Source: Piromyces finnis
Lineage: Eukaryota; Neocallimastigomycota; Neocallimastigomycetes; Neocallimastigales; Neocallimastigaceae
Assembly (NCBI GenBank): GCA_002104945.1
Contig: MCFH01000068.1
Coordinates: forward strand, 186,001 to 250,000
Direction: 5' to 3'
Length of the DNA: 64,000 nucleotides
A program made the translations under genes and the position numbers. Under the pieces are notes generated by a model. That model was not told the origin of the DNA and made no database searches. It worked only from the letters and a program-made list of their open reading frames with translations. Shown here piece after piece: positions 24,167-34,566 of this stretch (its first letter is position 1; each line of letters begins with the position of its first letter).

Positions 24167-25892
24167 TTATGTTAAATTTTTGTTTTGTTAATTTTTTATC
24201 ACATATACATAATATAAATGTTTTATTTTTTTTTAAAAAAAAATAATACTTACCATTTTATTCTTTTTGATATTAACATTTTGAATTACTATTATTTTAA
24301 AAGATAATTTAAAAAATGTACATTTATTAATTATTTTAGGATAATAAAGATATTCAAAATGACTTTTAAATTTTATTATTTAGGGTAAAATTTTTTTTTA
24401 TTCTTTTTTAAATTACTAAAAACCTAGTTATTTGGATAAAATACCATAATAATAAATGTTTTATGGATTATTTTCTTTCATTATTTCAATTAAAAAAGCT
24501 TTTTTTAATTTAAGTGAATTCTTTTTTTAAATTTAATTGTAAACTTTTTTAGAGGTTCTTTTGAAAAATAAAAAATCAAAATACCTAACCCTAATCAAAA
24601 CAATTTTAATTTTACTAGTTATGTTTTTTTTTTTAAAAAAAACATTAATAACAATTGTATTGCTGTTTAATAGTTTTGTTGTGTCATTACTTTTTTTTAT
24701 TATTAAATAATAATTACTCTTTTAAAGGAATACAAGTGTAAAAAATATTGCTACTATAATTATGATTTTTAATGCTTTTTTTATCATAAACTCAACTGTA
24801 AAATGTTTTACATATTCCTTTACTCTACATTATTAATACATATAATATATTATATATTTGTTTTGTTTATAATTATGTAAAGTGTTATTCTTTTCTACGT
24901 TAATCCTTTATTTAAATATTATAAAAGTATAATAATATTTAAAATGAATCAAAGCATAATAAAATTTATTAGTTTTAATAGCTTTTTCTAATTCGAGATA
25001 TCAGCAATAATTTATAAACTAACAAATAATTTGATAAATTACTGTTATACATGCCAGCTCTTTTTTTTTATAGTAATATTAAAAAATTACTTAAAGTTTC
25101 TAAACCTAATTGCAGCTGAATTATTTTATTATTACGCAAAATTTAAAATAAATTATTATTAAAAGTTTATGTACCACTTAATTACAATAGAAATAACACT
25201 ACTACAAGAATCTCCACCTTTAATTACTGCATATTTAATTTATAAACAAGAAAAAAGAAAAAGAGTTAAAGAATTTTTCATTCTTTTTTACTTTTGACAA
25301 TCCTAAAACAATAATATTATATTTTTATTTTGATAATTAAAAACTATAATTTTTATTGTTTTTTCAAACTTTAAAAATTTGTTTTGTATAAATTTCTTAA
25401 AAAAAAGTTAGTATTTAGTAAAATGTTATGTTTTATATTCATTAAGAATAAAATAAAGTGTATAAAATGATACTCGGAAAACAAAAAAGGTAAATTTAAA
25501 AATATTGATTATTGAAGATTTCAACTAATTTGATTTTATTATTAAAAATTGTGAATGTACAATTAATTTTCCAATATTAATTCATTCAAATAAAATAAAG
25601 CCCTAATTAGATTGTTGATTATTAATTTAAAAGCAGAAAAATAAATTTGTTTTAATGGTGTTAAAATAAATATTAAAGATTAATTTTAAATGGAATTGAA
25701 AATCTTTAGTAATGTATCAATCTTGAATGTTAATAATACGACTAATAAAATAATAAAATTATTCTTTAAAATTATTAAAAAAGTACTTTATACTAAGAAA
25801 AAAAAAACATTTTGAATATAATTTAACATGATTTAATTTAAGATTATTAAAATATTTTTTAATATTAACTGAAAAATAAATATACTTTTATT
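24167..25892. promoter_or_regulatory. Divergent intergenic region between scaffoldin-like and esterase genes
   Basis: About 1.7 kb of very AT-rich DNA with long A/T runs and no open frame. The two genes it separates diverge, so it should hold both promoters. No specific factor site could be recognised. Confidence 0.4.
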
Positions 25893-26405
25893 ATGGATAA
25901 TATTAAATCTATATTATTTGTTTATATTTGTAAAATATTGTATTAGTTAAATGTATTAGTTAAATAATGTATTTAATACGTATGTAGATCAATGTATAAT
26001 GTATTGAATTAATGTACCGTAAATTTTACAAAAATTTACATCACAATACATTAACATAAATTTATGTAAATTTAATTTTATGATAAGATAAAGTTTTGAT
26101 GATAAAATAAAATTTTAAAATTAAATAATTTTTAACCAATAAATATTTGAGATAAGAAAAAATTTTTTTTATAAACTAAGCCTCAAAATTAGAAATAAAT
26201 AAATTAAATATATGTTTGAAATATAATCAACCATATAGTAAATAAATCAAAACTTTATTTTAAGCTTAGAAAATTCTTTAGTAAATAAATTGAATTTAAA
26301 TAGTTTAATACAAATAATTTCTTTTAATAAATGTATAAATGTAAACAATGTAAAATTATAATATTAAAACATGTATATTAGAATTTATTCAATTTATTTA
26401 AAAAG

Positions 26406-26413
26406 TATAAATA
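26406..26413 (+). promoter_or_regulatory. TATA box of element 2
   Basis: TATAAATA, 36 nt upstream of the 11-mer that pairs with the primer-binding site. If transcription starts there, the spacing is that of an ordinary Pol II promoter. The same octamer at the same distance occurs in the LTR of element 1 and in the unrelated LTR of element 3. Confidence 0.7.
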
Positions 26414-26441
26414 AAGAAAATTTCTCAACTATTGAAACGAT

Positions 26442-26452
26442 AGTTGGAAAAT
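26442..26452 (+). promoter_or_regulatory. Predicted transcript 5' end acting as self-primer
   Basis: AGTTGGAAAAT is the exact reverse complement of the 11 bases directly after the 5' LTR (26753–26763). In Tf1 the first 11 nt of the RNA anneal to the primer-binding site and are cleaved to prime cDNA. It also forms the right half of a small palindrome (CAACTAT…ATAGTTG) around the predicted start. Confidence 0.75.
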
Positions 26453-26540
26453 AGTAATTAATTACAATTGTATAATTAGTATTAATAATATTAGATTATT
26501 AATAAAGTTTATAATAAAACATTTTTTATTTAATTAAAAA

Positions 26541-26593
26541 CTGATTACCTAGCGAAGGCTCTGGTTAAATAACCTTCGTGGTAAAGTAATCAG
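26541..26593 (+). promoter_or_regulatory. Conserved covarying stem-loop in the R/U5 leader
   Basis: CTGATTAC (26541–26548) pairs with GTAATCAG (26586–26593), and an inner CGAAGG pairs with CCTTCG. In the other LTR-A copies the outer pair is TTGATTAC/GTAATCAA and the inner stem carries GTGA/TCAC, so pairing is kept through compensatory changes. The matching element in the 3' LTR is at 32212–32264. Role unknown; packaging, dimerisation or translation control are possible. Confidence 0.65.
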
Positions 26594-26752
26594 CAGTTGT
26601 CATAGTTTCGAAGATAAATTTATTATTTAAATAAATAAAAAAGTATTAAAAAATAAATTGGAATTTTTTTTGTTTTGTATTGTTGTTTTGTTAGCACAGA
26701 CCTAAATCCAATAATTTAATTTAAAGGTTAGATTTAAATTAAATATTTTACA

Positions 26753-26763
26753 ATTTTCCAACT
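26753..26763 (+). promoter_or_regulatory. Primer-binding site of element 2
   Basis: ATTTTCCAACT starts at the first base after the 5' LTR and is perfectly complementary to 26442–26452 within the LTR. No resemblance to a tRNA 3' end (which would end TGG) was seen, favouring self-priming over tRNA priming. Confidence 0.8.
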
Positions 26764-26944
26764 TTTTAGAATAGTGGATTTACCTTTGTGTGGGAAATAA
26801 AAAAAAAAAAAAAAAAAAAAAAAAATTTAAATAGTGAGAATTTAATATTAGAATTAAATTCGGGGATATATATATAGGAAAAAAAAAAAAAAAAAAAAAT
26901 TTGTGAATAATAGTAGAATAAATATAATAGATAGAATAGTATTA

Positions 26945-26982
<38 letters not shown>

Positions 26983-27089
26983 GATTTTAGAATAGAAAGG
27001 AATTTGTAGGATTTGGATAATCGAGGATTAAAATTTTGGAAATAAGGAATAGTTTAGATTGTATTGTTTGGTGGATAATATATTTTAGT

Positions 27090-30000
27090 ATGAACGGGGA
27101 ATATAGGTATATCGACAACTGTAATGGTAATGGAGTAGCTGGAATCAGTGACGACGATTCTGAGGCTAGCTCCATGGAAATAGAACATGAGGATGGCGAA
27201 ATCGTCAACGCCAGGGATAACCTCATACCAAGACCACCGAAGTTTTATGGAAAAAGGAATGAGTTAGCAAGTTTCTTTGCTAAACTCGAAAAATATTTCA
27301 AGTACAATCTAAGACAGAATGCTACCGAAGCTTACAAGATTGATGTACTTAGTTGCTATTTAGAAGGACCCGCCGCCGAATGGTATGCCGACTTGGAGAA
27401 AGAAGAAAGCCCTTTAATAAAATCTTATGAAGACCTTAAAGCCGCAATGCAAGCAAGGTACCGAACGTGCACGAGTTCTGATGTGGCTAATAGAAGATTA
27501 ACGAAGCTCAACTACAAGCAATTCAAAAGTGTGATGGATTACTGCGACTGTTTCGAAAAAACCTCTAGGGACTCGTCTTTTGACGATGAAGCCAAGATAC
27601 ATTTCTTTGTAGAAGGATTGCCGCCGTCTGTTCAGGAGAAGACAAAACTAGTATATCCTAAGATAAGAAAGCTGTATGATCTAATCAATACTGTAGCTGC
27701 TAATATTGAGGAAGACTGGAGAATCTACGGAAAGGACCCAATGAATATAGATGGAGAAAGAGGAAGAAGATATAACCGGAATCTAGGAAAGCGACTCTAC
27801 CAAGGGAATTATGGGATGAAATTCAACAACTACCGAGACTTTCATCACGAGGAAAAAGTACAAAAGACCAAGAAATGCTTCATTTGTAAATCAACAGGAC
27901 ATTTGAAGAAGGATTGCCCAATGCTCAAAGATAAATTGGCAAACCGCCCAAAAGCATTCATGATCAAGGAAAACAGAAAACAGCACTTGTTGAATGTTTT
28001 CGATGTTGTACTTCATGTCAATCGAGGAATCTCACTAAATGCGTTAGTTGACTCAGGATCCGACTTGGAATTCATGGATTGGAAAACGGTCAATAAATAT
28101 AGAATACCAATCCAAAGGATGATGAAAGACAAGTTTGTGGAAGGACTGGGAGGAAATGGATTACTGAAGTATGAAACGATCCCGTTGATCATGTCTATCG
28201 GCAATCACAAGGAGTCTATTCAATTTTATATTACGACTCTACCTTCAGACGTATCACTTATTTTAGGAAACAAATGGCTAAGAAAACATGATCCGATTAT
28301 AAGTTTTAAGAATCAAAAATTAGAGTTTAAGTCTGAATTTTGTAAGACGAATTGTTGCGCTACGGATGAAGAAATAAATGAAAGAATTGAACAAAATAAA
28401 TTAAAGGAAGAGGAAGATAAAAGAAAGAGATTAGAGTTAGCTGAAGAAATTATTAATAATTATAAGAATAGTTTAGTTATTAGAGATAGTAAACTTAAAA
28501 ATAAAGAAAATGTATTAGTAATAGAAAAGAAAAAGAAAAAGTCATGTATAAATAAAAAATGTAAAACATCAAAATTAAATAAAATTCTTCATCAAAAATA
28601 CTTAGTATGTTGTGCGATTACAAGTGATAATGATGGTACACCTGAAGTCCCAAATGAATACAAAGAATTTAAAAATGTATTTGATGAAATTGAGTGTAAT
28701 GAGTTACCTCCTCATCGAATATATGACTGTAAGATTAAATTAAAGGATGATAATGAATTATTTTATGGACCATTATATCCTCTAACCGAGGAAGAGAGGG
28801 AAACGTTAAAGGAATATTTAAAAGAAAATCTAGAAAAAGGATTCATAAGACCCTCAACTTCACCTGCTGGAGCACCTGTACTGTTCGTTAGGAAAAAGGA
28901 TGGAACTTTAAGATTGTGTGTTGACTACCGAAGACTCAATGAAAACACAATTAGGGATTCATATCCGTTACCTCTTATATCCGAATTATTCGATAGATTA
29001 AGAGAAGCCAAAGTTTTTACTAAACTTGATCTCAAGTCTGCTTATAATCTAGTTCGAATAAATGAAGACGATGAATATAAAACTGCATTTAGGACAAGAT
29101 TCGGTCACTTTGAATATCTTGTCATGCCGTTCGGATTAAAAAACGCTCCTGCAACCTTCCAACATTTTATCAATGATGTCCTCGGGGAATATTTGGATGA
29201 ATTCGCGTTTTCTTATATTGATGATATTCTTATCTATTCAAAAGACTTAAAAGAACACCGAACTCACGTAAAGAAAGTCCTTAAAAAATTACAAGAAAAT
29301 GGGTTATATGTAAAATTAAGCAAATGCGAATTTGAAACGAATAAAACGTCATTTTTAGGTCACATAATTTCGGACAAGGGCATCTCCATGGATCCAAAGA
29401 AGGTAGAAGCAATTATGAATTGGCCAATTCCAAAGACTGTAAAGGAAGTTCAATCATTTTTGGGTTTATGCAATTACTATAGAAGATTCATTCCGAACTT
29501 TGCAGAAATAGCGAAACCTTTGCACAATCTAACAAAGAAAAATGTAGTTTTTGACTGGACTATAATTTGTAATAATGCTTTTGAGAAGTTAAAGCAGTGC
29601 TTCACTGAAGAACCCATTTTAGTACATGCCGATCCAGAATTACCTTATATAGTGGAAACTGATGCTAGTGATTTTGCAATTGGTGCAGTATTATCTCAAA
29701 GATTAAACAATAAGGAACTACATCCAATTTGTTATTTTTCAAGAGGACTTACTAAGTCAGAAAAGAACTATCCGATCTACGATAAAGAATTATTAGCGGT
29801 TATATGTGCACTTAAAGAATGGAGACATTATTTGGAAGGAGCTAAGCATCAATTCACTGTGTTTACAGATCACAAGAATCTTACCTTTCCAAGAAAGCCT
29901 GAATTATTATCTCAAAGACAAATTCGATGGAATTTGTTCTTAACTCGTTACGACTTCAAACTCCAATACAGACCAGGAAAAGAGGGAGGAAAACCGGACT

Positions 30001-31574
30001 CATTTTCAAGAAGACCTGACTTTCAAAAAGAGGAAATTAAAGATGAAGAAACATTTTCTTGCTTAACTATAAAAGAAATTAAGGAAAACTTATGTTGTAT
30101 TGCAATCCAAGGAAATCTTAAAGAAGAATTAATCAAAGAAGTTAAAGAAGATACAGAAATACAAGAATTAACAAAAATTCTACAAGGGAATTCTATTGCA
30201 AGCAGAAAGTATAAAAAGCTTATGAAGAACTTTAAATTAAATGAAGAAGGTATTCTTTTGTATAAAGGATTAATTTTCGTACCAACTAAAATGAGAGAAA
30301 ACATAATTTCAATTCATCATGATAATCCAGTTCATGGCCATTTTGGTATTATCAAAACCAAAGAATTAATAACAAGAAATTTCATTTGGTTAAACATGAC
30401 TCAAGATATAGTAAAGTATATAGCTTCTTGCAAGACTTGTGGTGCAGCTAAAGACAATCGCCATAAACCTTATGGATTATTGCAACCTCTACCTACTCCT
30501 AGTAGACCTTGGTCCTCGGTATCGATGGATTTCATAACTGATTTACCAAGATCTCATCAGAAAACGGTTATAATGGTTGTGGTTGACAGACTAACAAAAA
30601 TGGCTCACTTTATTCCATTCAGAATGATTCCAACTGCTCAAATTGCAGCAGATGTCTTCTTTAGAGAAATTTTCCGATTACATGGATTGCCAGACGAAAT
30701 TATATCTGATAGAGGAACGCAATTCACTTCTGAATTTTGGCAACGTTTATGTTGCCTATTAAATATCAAACATAATGTTTCAAGTGCTCACCATCCACAA
30801 TCCGATGGTCAAACTGAACGAGTTAATAGCATTCTAGAACAATTCTTAAGATGTTATATCAATAAAAGAAAAGACAACTGGATGAATCTCTTACCTTATG
30901 CGGAATTTGCATACAATAATACACTACAACAATCGATTAACCAAACACCTTTCTTTGCTAACTATGGTCAAAATCCAAGATTTGATTTAGAAATTCCAGC
31001 TGATAGTGGTAATAGAAGTGCTAACCGTCACGCCTCTCAAATGCAAAACAACATTAAATTTTTAAAGAAAAATTTAGAAAAAGCTAAACAAAGATACAAG
31101 AAATATGCTGATTGTATAAGACTTATTGGTCCGAAATTGAGAATTGGTGATTTAGTTTGGTTAAAGCGTCCTGATTTACTTCCTAAAGGACCTCCTAAAT
31201 TAACTGATAAAAAACTTGGACCTTTTGAAATCATCGAAAAGACTGGACCAGTTTCTTATAAGTTAAGATTACCTGAGTCTTTTAGATGTCATCCTGTTTT
31301 CCATATCTCGAATTTAGAACCTTTTGTAGTGAGAGAAAATAGTGATAATTTGCAACATTCTATCAAGATACCTAATATCGCTACTGATTCATCTGTAGAA
31401 AGAATTCCATTGAAAATAGTTAGTGAAAAAATTGTCAATGGAATCAAGTATTATTTCATGGTTTGGAAAGATCATCTTCCTTCAGAAAGTTCTTGGCTTA
31501 GAGAAGATGAAATTGAGGACCCTCAAATGATTCAAGAATTTCTTAAACACAAGTCGCTCAGGGGCTCGACTTAA
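27090..31574 (+). CDS. Gag–Pol polyprotein of element 2
   Basis: One open frame of about 1,494 residues. I chose ATG 27090 (MNGEYRYIDN) because it aligns with the start in element 1; an in-frame ATG at 27036 would add 18 residues. Order: Gag with CCHC knuckle CFICKSTGHLKKDC (about 263–276); aspartic protease ALVDSGSD (about 317); RT with [12 protein letters not shown] and YIDD (about 708); RNase H ETDASDFAIGAVL (about 856); integrase HHCC (HHDNPVHGHFG…CKTCGAA, from about 1074), DDE core with Asp in SMDFITD (about 1145), Asp in ISDRGTQF (about 1205) and Glu in GQTERVN exactly 35 residues further; C-terminal chromodomain-like region with YYFMVWKDHLPSESSW. No stop or frameshift. It copies the element RNA into cDNA and integrates it. 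As in Tf1, Gag and Pol are fused without a frameshift. Confidence 0.95.
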   Translation: MNGEYRYIDNCNGNGVAGISDDDSEASSMEIEHEDGEIVNARDNLIPRPPKFYGKRNELASFFAKLEKYFKYNLRQNATEAYKIDVLSCYLEGPAAEWYADLEKEESPLIKSYEDLKAAMQARYRTCTSSDVANRRLTKLNYKQFKSVMDYCDCFEKTSRDSSFDDEAKIHFFVEGLPPSVQEKTKLVYPKIRKLYDLINTVAANIEEDWRIYGKDPMNIDGERGRRYNRNLGKRLYQGNYGMKFNNYRDFHHEEKVQKTKKCFICKSTGHLKKDCPMLKDKLANRPKAFMIKENRKQHLLNVFDVVLHVNRGISLNALVDSGSDLEFMDWKTVNKYRIPIQRMMKDKFVEGLGGNGLLKYETIPLIMSIGNHKESIQFYITTLPSDVSLILGNKWLRKHDPIISFKNQKLEFKSEFCKTNCCATDEEINERIEQNKLKEEEDKRKRLELAEEIINNYKNSLVIRDSKLKNKENVLVIEKKKKKSCINKKCKTSKLNKILHQKYLVCCAITSDNDGTPEVPNEYKEFKNVFDEIECNELPPHRIYDCKIKLKDDNELFYGPLYPLTEEERETLKEYLKENLEKGFIRPSTSPAGAPVLFVRKKDGTLRLCVDYRRLNENTIRDSYPLPLISELFDRLREAKVFTKLDLKSAYNLVRINEDDEYKTAFRTRFGHFEYLVMPFGLKNAPATFQHFINDVLGEYLDEFAFSYIDDILIYSKDLKEHRTHVKKVLKKLQENGLYVKLSKCEFETNKTSFLGHIISDKGISMDPKKVEAIMNWPIPKTVKEVQSFLGLCNYYRRFIPNFAEIAKPLHNLTKKNVVFDWTIICNNAFEKLKQCFTEEPILVHADPELPYIVETDASDFAIGAVLSQRLNNKELHPICYFSRGLTKSEKNYPIYDKELLAVICALKEWRHYLEGAKHQFTVFTDHKNLTFPRKPELLSQRQIRWNLFLTRYDFKLQYRPGKEGGKPDSFSRRPDFQKEEIKDEETFSCLTIKEIKENLCCIAIQGNLKEELIKEVKEDTEIQELTKILQGNSIASRKYKKLMKNFKLNEEGILLYKGLIFVPTKMRENIISIHHDNPVHGHFGIIKTKELITRNFIWLNMTQDIVKYIASCKTCGAAKDNRHKPYGLLQPLPTPSRPWSSVSMDFITDLPRSHQKTVIMVVVDRLTKMAHFIPFRMIPTAQIAADVFFREIFRLHGLPDEIISDRGTQFTSEFWQRLCCLLNIKHNVSSAHHPQSDGQTERVNSILEQFLRCYINKRKDNWMNLLPYAEFAYNNTLQQSINQTPFFANYGQNPRFDLEIPADSGNRSANRHASQMQNNIKFLKKNLEKAKQRYKKYADCIRLIGPKLRIGDLVWLKRPDLLPKGPPKLTDKKLGPFEIIEKTGPVSYKLRLPESFRCHPVFHISNLEPFVVRENSDNLQHSIKIPNIATDSSVERIPLKIVSEKIVNGIKYYFMVWKDHLPSESSWLREDEIEDPQMIQEFLKHKSLRGST

Positions 31575-31585
31575 GAAGAGGGGAA
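31573..31585 (+). promoter_or_regulatory. Polypurine tract of element 2
   Basis: AAGAAGAGGGGAA lies directly upstream of the 3' LTR and overlaps the TAA stop of Gag–Pol. It is the expected plus-strand primer. Confidence 0.8.
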
Positions 31586-32423
31586 TGTAAAATATTGTAT
31601 TAGTTAAATGTATTAGTTAAATAATGTATTTAATACGTATGTAGATCAATGTATAATGTATTGAATTAATGTACCGTAAATTTTACAAAAATTTACATCA
31701 CAATACATTAACATAAATTTATGTAAATTTAATTTTATGATAAGATAAAGTTTTGATGATAAAATAAAATTTTAAAATTAAATAATTTTTAACCAATAAA
31801 TATTTGAGATAAGAAAAAAAAAAAAAAAAAAAATTTTTTTTATAAACTAAGCCTCAAAATTAGAAATAAATAAATTAAATATATGTTTGAAATATAATCA
31901 ACCATATAGTAAATAAATCAAAACTTTATTTTAAGCTTAGAAAATTCTTTAGTAAATAAATTGAATTTAAATAGTTTAATACAAATAATTTCTTTTAATA
32001 AATGTATAAATGTAAACAATGTAAAATTATAATATTAAAACATGTATATTAGAATTTATTCAATTTATTTAAAAAGTATAAATAAAGAAAATTTCTCAAC
32101 TATTGAAACGATAGTTGGAAAATAGTAATTAATTACAATTGTATAATTAGTATTAATAATATTAGATTATTAATAAAGTTTATAATAAAACATTTTTTAT
32201 TTAATTAAAAACTGATTACCTAGCGAAGGCTCTGGTTAAATAACCTTCGTGGTAAAGTAATCAGCAGTTGTCATAGTTTCGAAGATAAATTTATTATTTA
32301 AATAAATAAAAAAGTATTAAAAAATAAATTGGAATTTTTTTTGTTTTGTATTGTTGTTTTGTTAGCACAGACCTAAATCCAATAATTTAATTTAAAGGTT
32401 AGATTTAAATTAAATATTTTACA
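31586..32423 (+). repeat. 3' LTR of element 2 (family A)
   Basis: An 838-bp unit matching the 5' LTR apart from a longer A-run (about 31813–31832). TATA box, 11-mer and U5 stem-loop (32212–32264) are present. Followed by ATATT, the right target duplication. Confidence 0.93.
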
Positions 32424-32445
32424 ATATTAGGATACATTTTTCCTT

Positions 32446-32977
32446 GTCGTTCCAGTTTTTATCCTGGTTGTTAAGGCGTTTCCTTAGCATACATAAGGCT
32501 TCTGGTTCGACCCCGCAGATGTCAGTGCCTGTGGATTTTCCCACTGGGTTTGCCATGGGTTGGGTTATGATATTCAGGTAAGTATAAATGAACTTTCTAA
32601 TTTACTACTATGATAATAACACTCGTCTAGCCGGCCTGAGAGGGTCTAGTGTACATGGTACATTCCAAATTAGAACTTAATAAGTGGTGACTTAGGCTAT
32701 GCCAAAAACACATAATATTCCTTAATCAATTTAAGTGTAAACATTAGGGGGCGGTTGACACGTGATCAAATTGACTATAAGAGGCTTAGCATTATAGTTG
32801 TGAAATATCGTACAACGACATGCATCTAATGTACATGGATTAAGTGAGCGTCGAAGCTGAAGAAACAGTATGACAGACCAGGAGGGTCACAACCACCTAG
32901 CAATAGGAATGAGCCAACGTTTCTCTAAGAACCACCATTGGAGCTAACTCTGATCGATGGGAGAAATGCACTCGGAA

Positions 32978-33007
<30 letters not shown>
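32446..33007 (+). mobile_element. tRNA-headed SINE with poly-A tail
   Basis: A 562-bp insert flanked by the 12-bp duplication ACATTTTTCCTT (32434–32445 and 33008–33019). The head has tRNA-like promoter boxes: GGTTGTTAAGGCG (A-box/D-arm), then about 25 nt later GGTTCGACCCC (B-box/T-arm), with a CCTTA/TAAGG anticodon-like stem between. The body has no open frame. 32847–32894 resembles a block in the 3' region of the LINE (49921–49972). It ends in about 27 A. It interrupts the esterase gene 17 bp after element 2. Confidence 0.8.
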
Positions 33008-33009
<2 letters not shown>

Positions 33010-34230
33010 ATTTTTCCTTATTTTTCGTAACAGTGTATTTTTTATTTAAAAGCTATGCATTAAGTCATTCTGGAAAAGATTTTTCTGAATTATTATTGTC
33101 AGATAATAATATTTTTGATTATGAAAATATAAAGAATCTCATAGTATTTGGGTAAGTTTTATTATTGTATGGTTATACAAAATCATTTCATTTATTTATT
33201 ATGTTTTCCTTTTAAAATATATTATGCTTGTCAAAAAAAGTGATTCTCATTCTTACTCTATGACAAATTGGAATGATATGGTAATTTATTTGAAATATCA
33301 TTGATTTATAAATGATGTTTAACAAAAATATCAGATAGCTTACTTAAAAAAATTTTAAATATATTCACATTTAATATTATATTACCTCTAAAAGACATAT
33401 TCACTCTATGATCGTTGGTCAATGTGCCTTTCTAAAATAGGAAATATGAAACTTTGGAATTTTGCAGAAGCTGGAGCTGTTATCGATTTAAATGTGTAAT
33501 AAAATATTTAAACATTATATATAGACATTTCTATTCTATCTATTAATCTATTAAAAATATATATATTTTTGGTAAATAAAAAAGAACATATAGGAGCCAT
33601 TATCCTATTGATTTCATAAAACAATATGAATTATTTTATGAACGTATGTCACATGAAAAGAGGTATTTTGATCAATGGAATGGAACCAATACGTTATTTG
33701 CAATATATTTAGGTGCCAATGATATTAGTGTTTTAAATACTAATAAAACAGTTAATAATCAGCAATATGTAAATAATAATAAAGCAATTAATGAGAATTT
33801 AAGATACATTATCAATATCATGTTTAAAAAAATTGAAAATATGTATGAAGTTGGTGGAAGAAACTTTATGATTTTAAATGTATTTCCAATAGATTTAGCC
33901 CCAGTAAATGATAATGGAAAGTATAATTATTTGAAAGAAGAAGTTTTATACTTCAACTCATTATTAAGTGAAAAATCTAAAACTTTATTTAATAAATATT
34001 CAGATATCAATGTCATTGTTTATAATACTCATGAAGAATATAAATATATATTAGGAAATAGTACTAAGTTTAATTTCAAATTCATAAATAAATTATGTAA
34101 ATTTAATAAAAAGAGCAAAAGAAGAAATTGCAATAAATATTTCTGGTATGATCCTACACATATAACTAAAAAGGGAAATACAATTTTAGCAGAAGATATA
34201 AATGAATTATTAAAATCTATCAATAAATAA

Positions 34231-34566
34231 ATAAAAAAAGTGTAAATGTGAACTATAGAAAAATATGAAATTCATTATTAAAAGTAAATAGTAATTTTGT
34301 TCCTGTAATATAAATAGTCTAAAATAAAACTAAAATTAATTTGTATCTAACTAAAGATCTTTTAAAAATAATAGTTAACTAAATCATTATATATTTTGTG
34401 TATAGGCCAAATTAAAATATCTTATAAAATCGATTTTTTTAAAAAAAATTATTGTTTATTTTTACATATAAATATGATTGTATGATATTTGGCTAAATAT
34501 ATGGTTGTTAGTAGATGTATTAAATTTGATATTTTCAGTTATAAATAAATATATATGATGCTATTT
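34231..34566. other. 3' flank of the esterase gene
   Basis: AT-rich, with ATAAATAAATAAA directly after the stop that could serve in 3'-end formation. No further feature was seen before the SINE relic. Confidence 0.35.

Larger units (their letters stand above)
25929..26752 (+). repeat. 5' LTR of element 2 (family A)
   Basis: An 824-bp unit, TGTAAAATATTG…AATATTTTACA. By position it can be divided as U3 25929 to about 26441, R/U5 from about 26442 to 26752. It holds the TATA box, the self-primer 11-mer and the U5 stem-loop listed separately. Confidence 0.93.
25929..32423 (+). mobile_element. Element 2: intact self-priming chromovirus
   Basis: A complete LTR retrotransposon of 6,495 bp flanked by ATATT (25924–25928 and 32424–32428). 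Both LTRs are near-identical, differing mainly in one A-run, and the single Gag–Pol frame is open, so insertion is recent and the copy may be competent. It sits in the signal-peptide codons of an esterase gene. Its layout (one fused ORF, a primer-binding site complementary to its own transcript start, and a chromodomain) matches the Tf1/sushi type of chromovirus. Confidence 0.93.
25893..34230 (+). pseudogene. SGNH/GDSL (CE16-like) esterase gene, split by two insertions
   Basis: Start ATG at 25893 gives MDNIKSILFVYI before element 2 enters at 25929. Coding resumes at 32429–32445, is cut again by a SINE, and resumes at 33020. Three GT–AG introns follow: 33152–33240, 33281–33394 and 33496–33593; the last exon is 33594–34230. 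Leaving out the insertions, one copy of each duplication and the introns, the coding segments total 963 nt (321 codons with stop) without a frame break. The first ~35 residues form a signal peptide. Catalytic blocks are present: GDSHS (Ser, across intron 1), NFAEAGAV, GAND (33712–33723) and DPTH (34150–34161). CE16-type enzymes deacetylate plant-wall oligosaccharides; that family placement is inference. As it stands the gene cannot give a full-length secreted enzyme. Confidence 0.85.
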
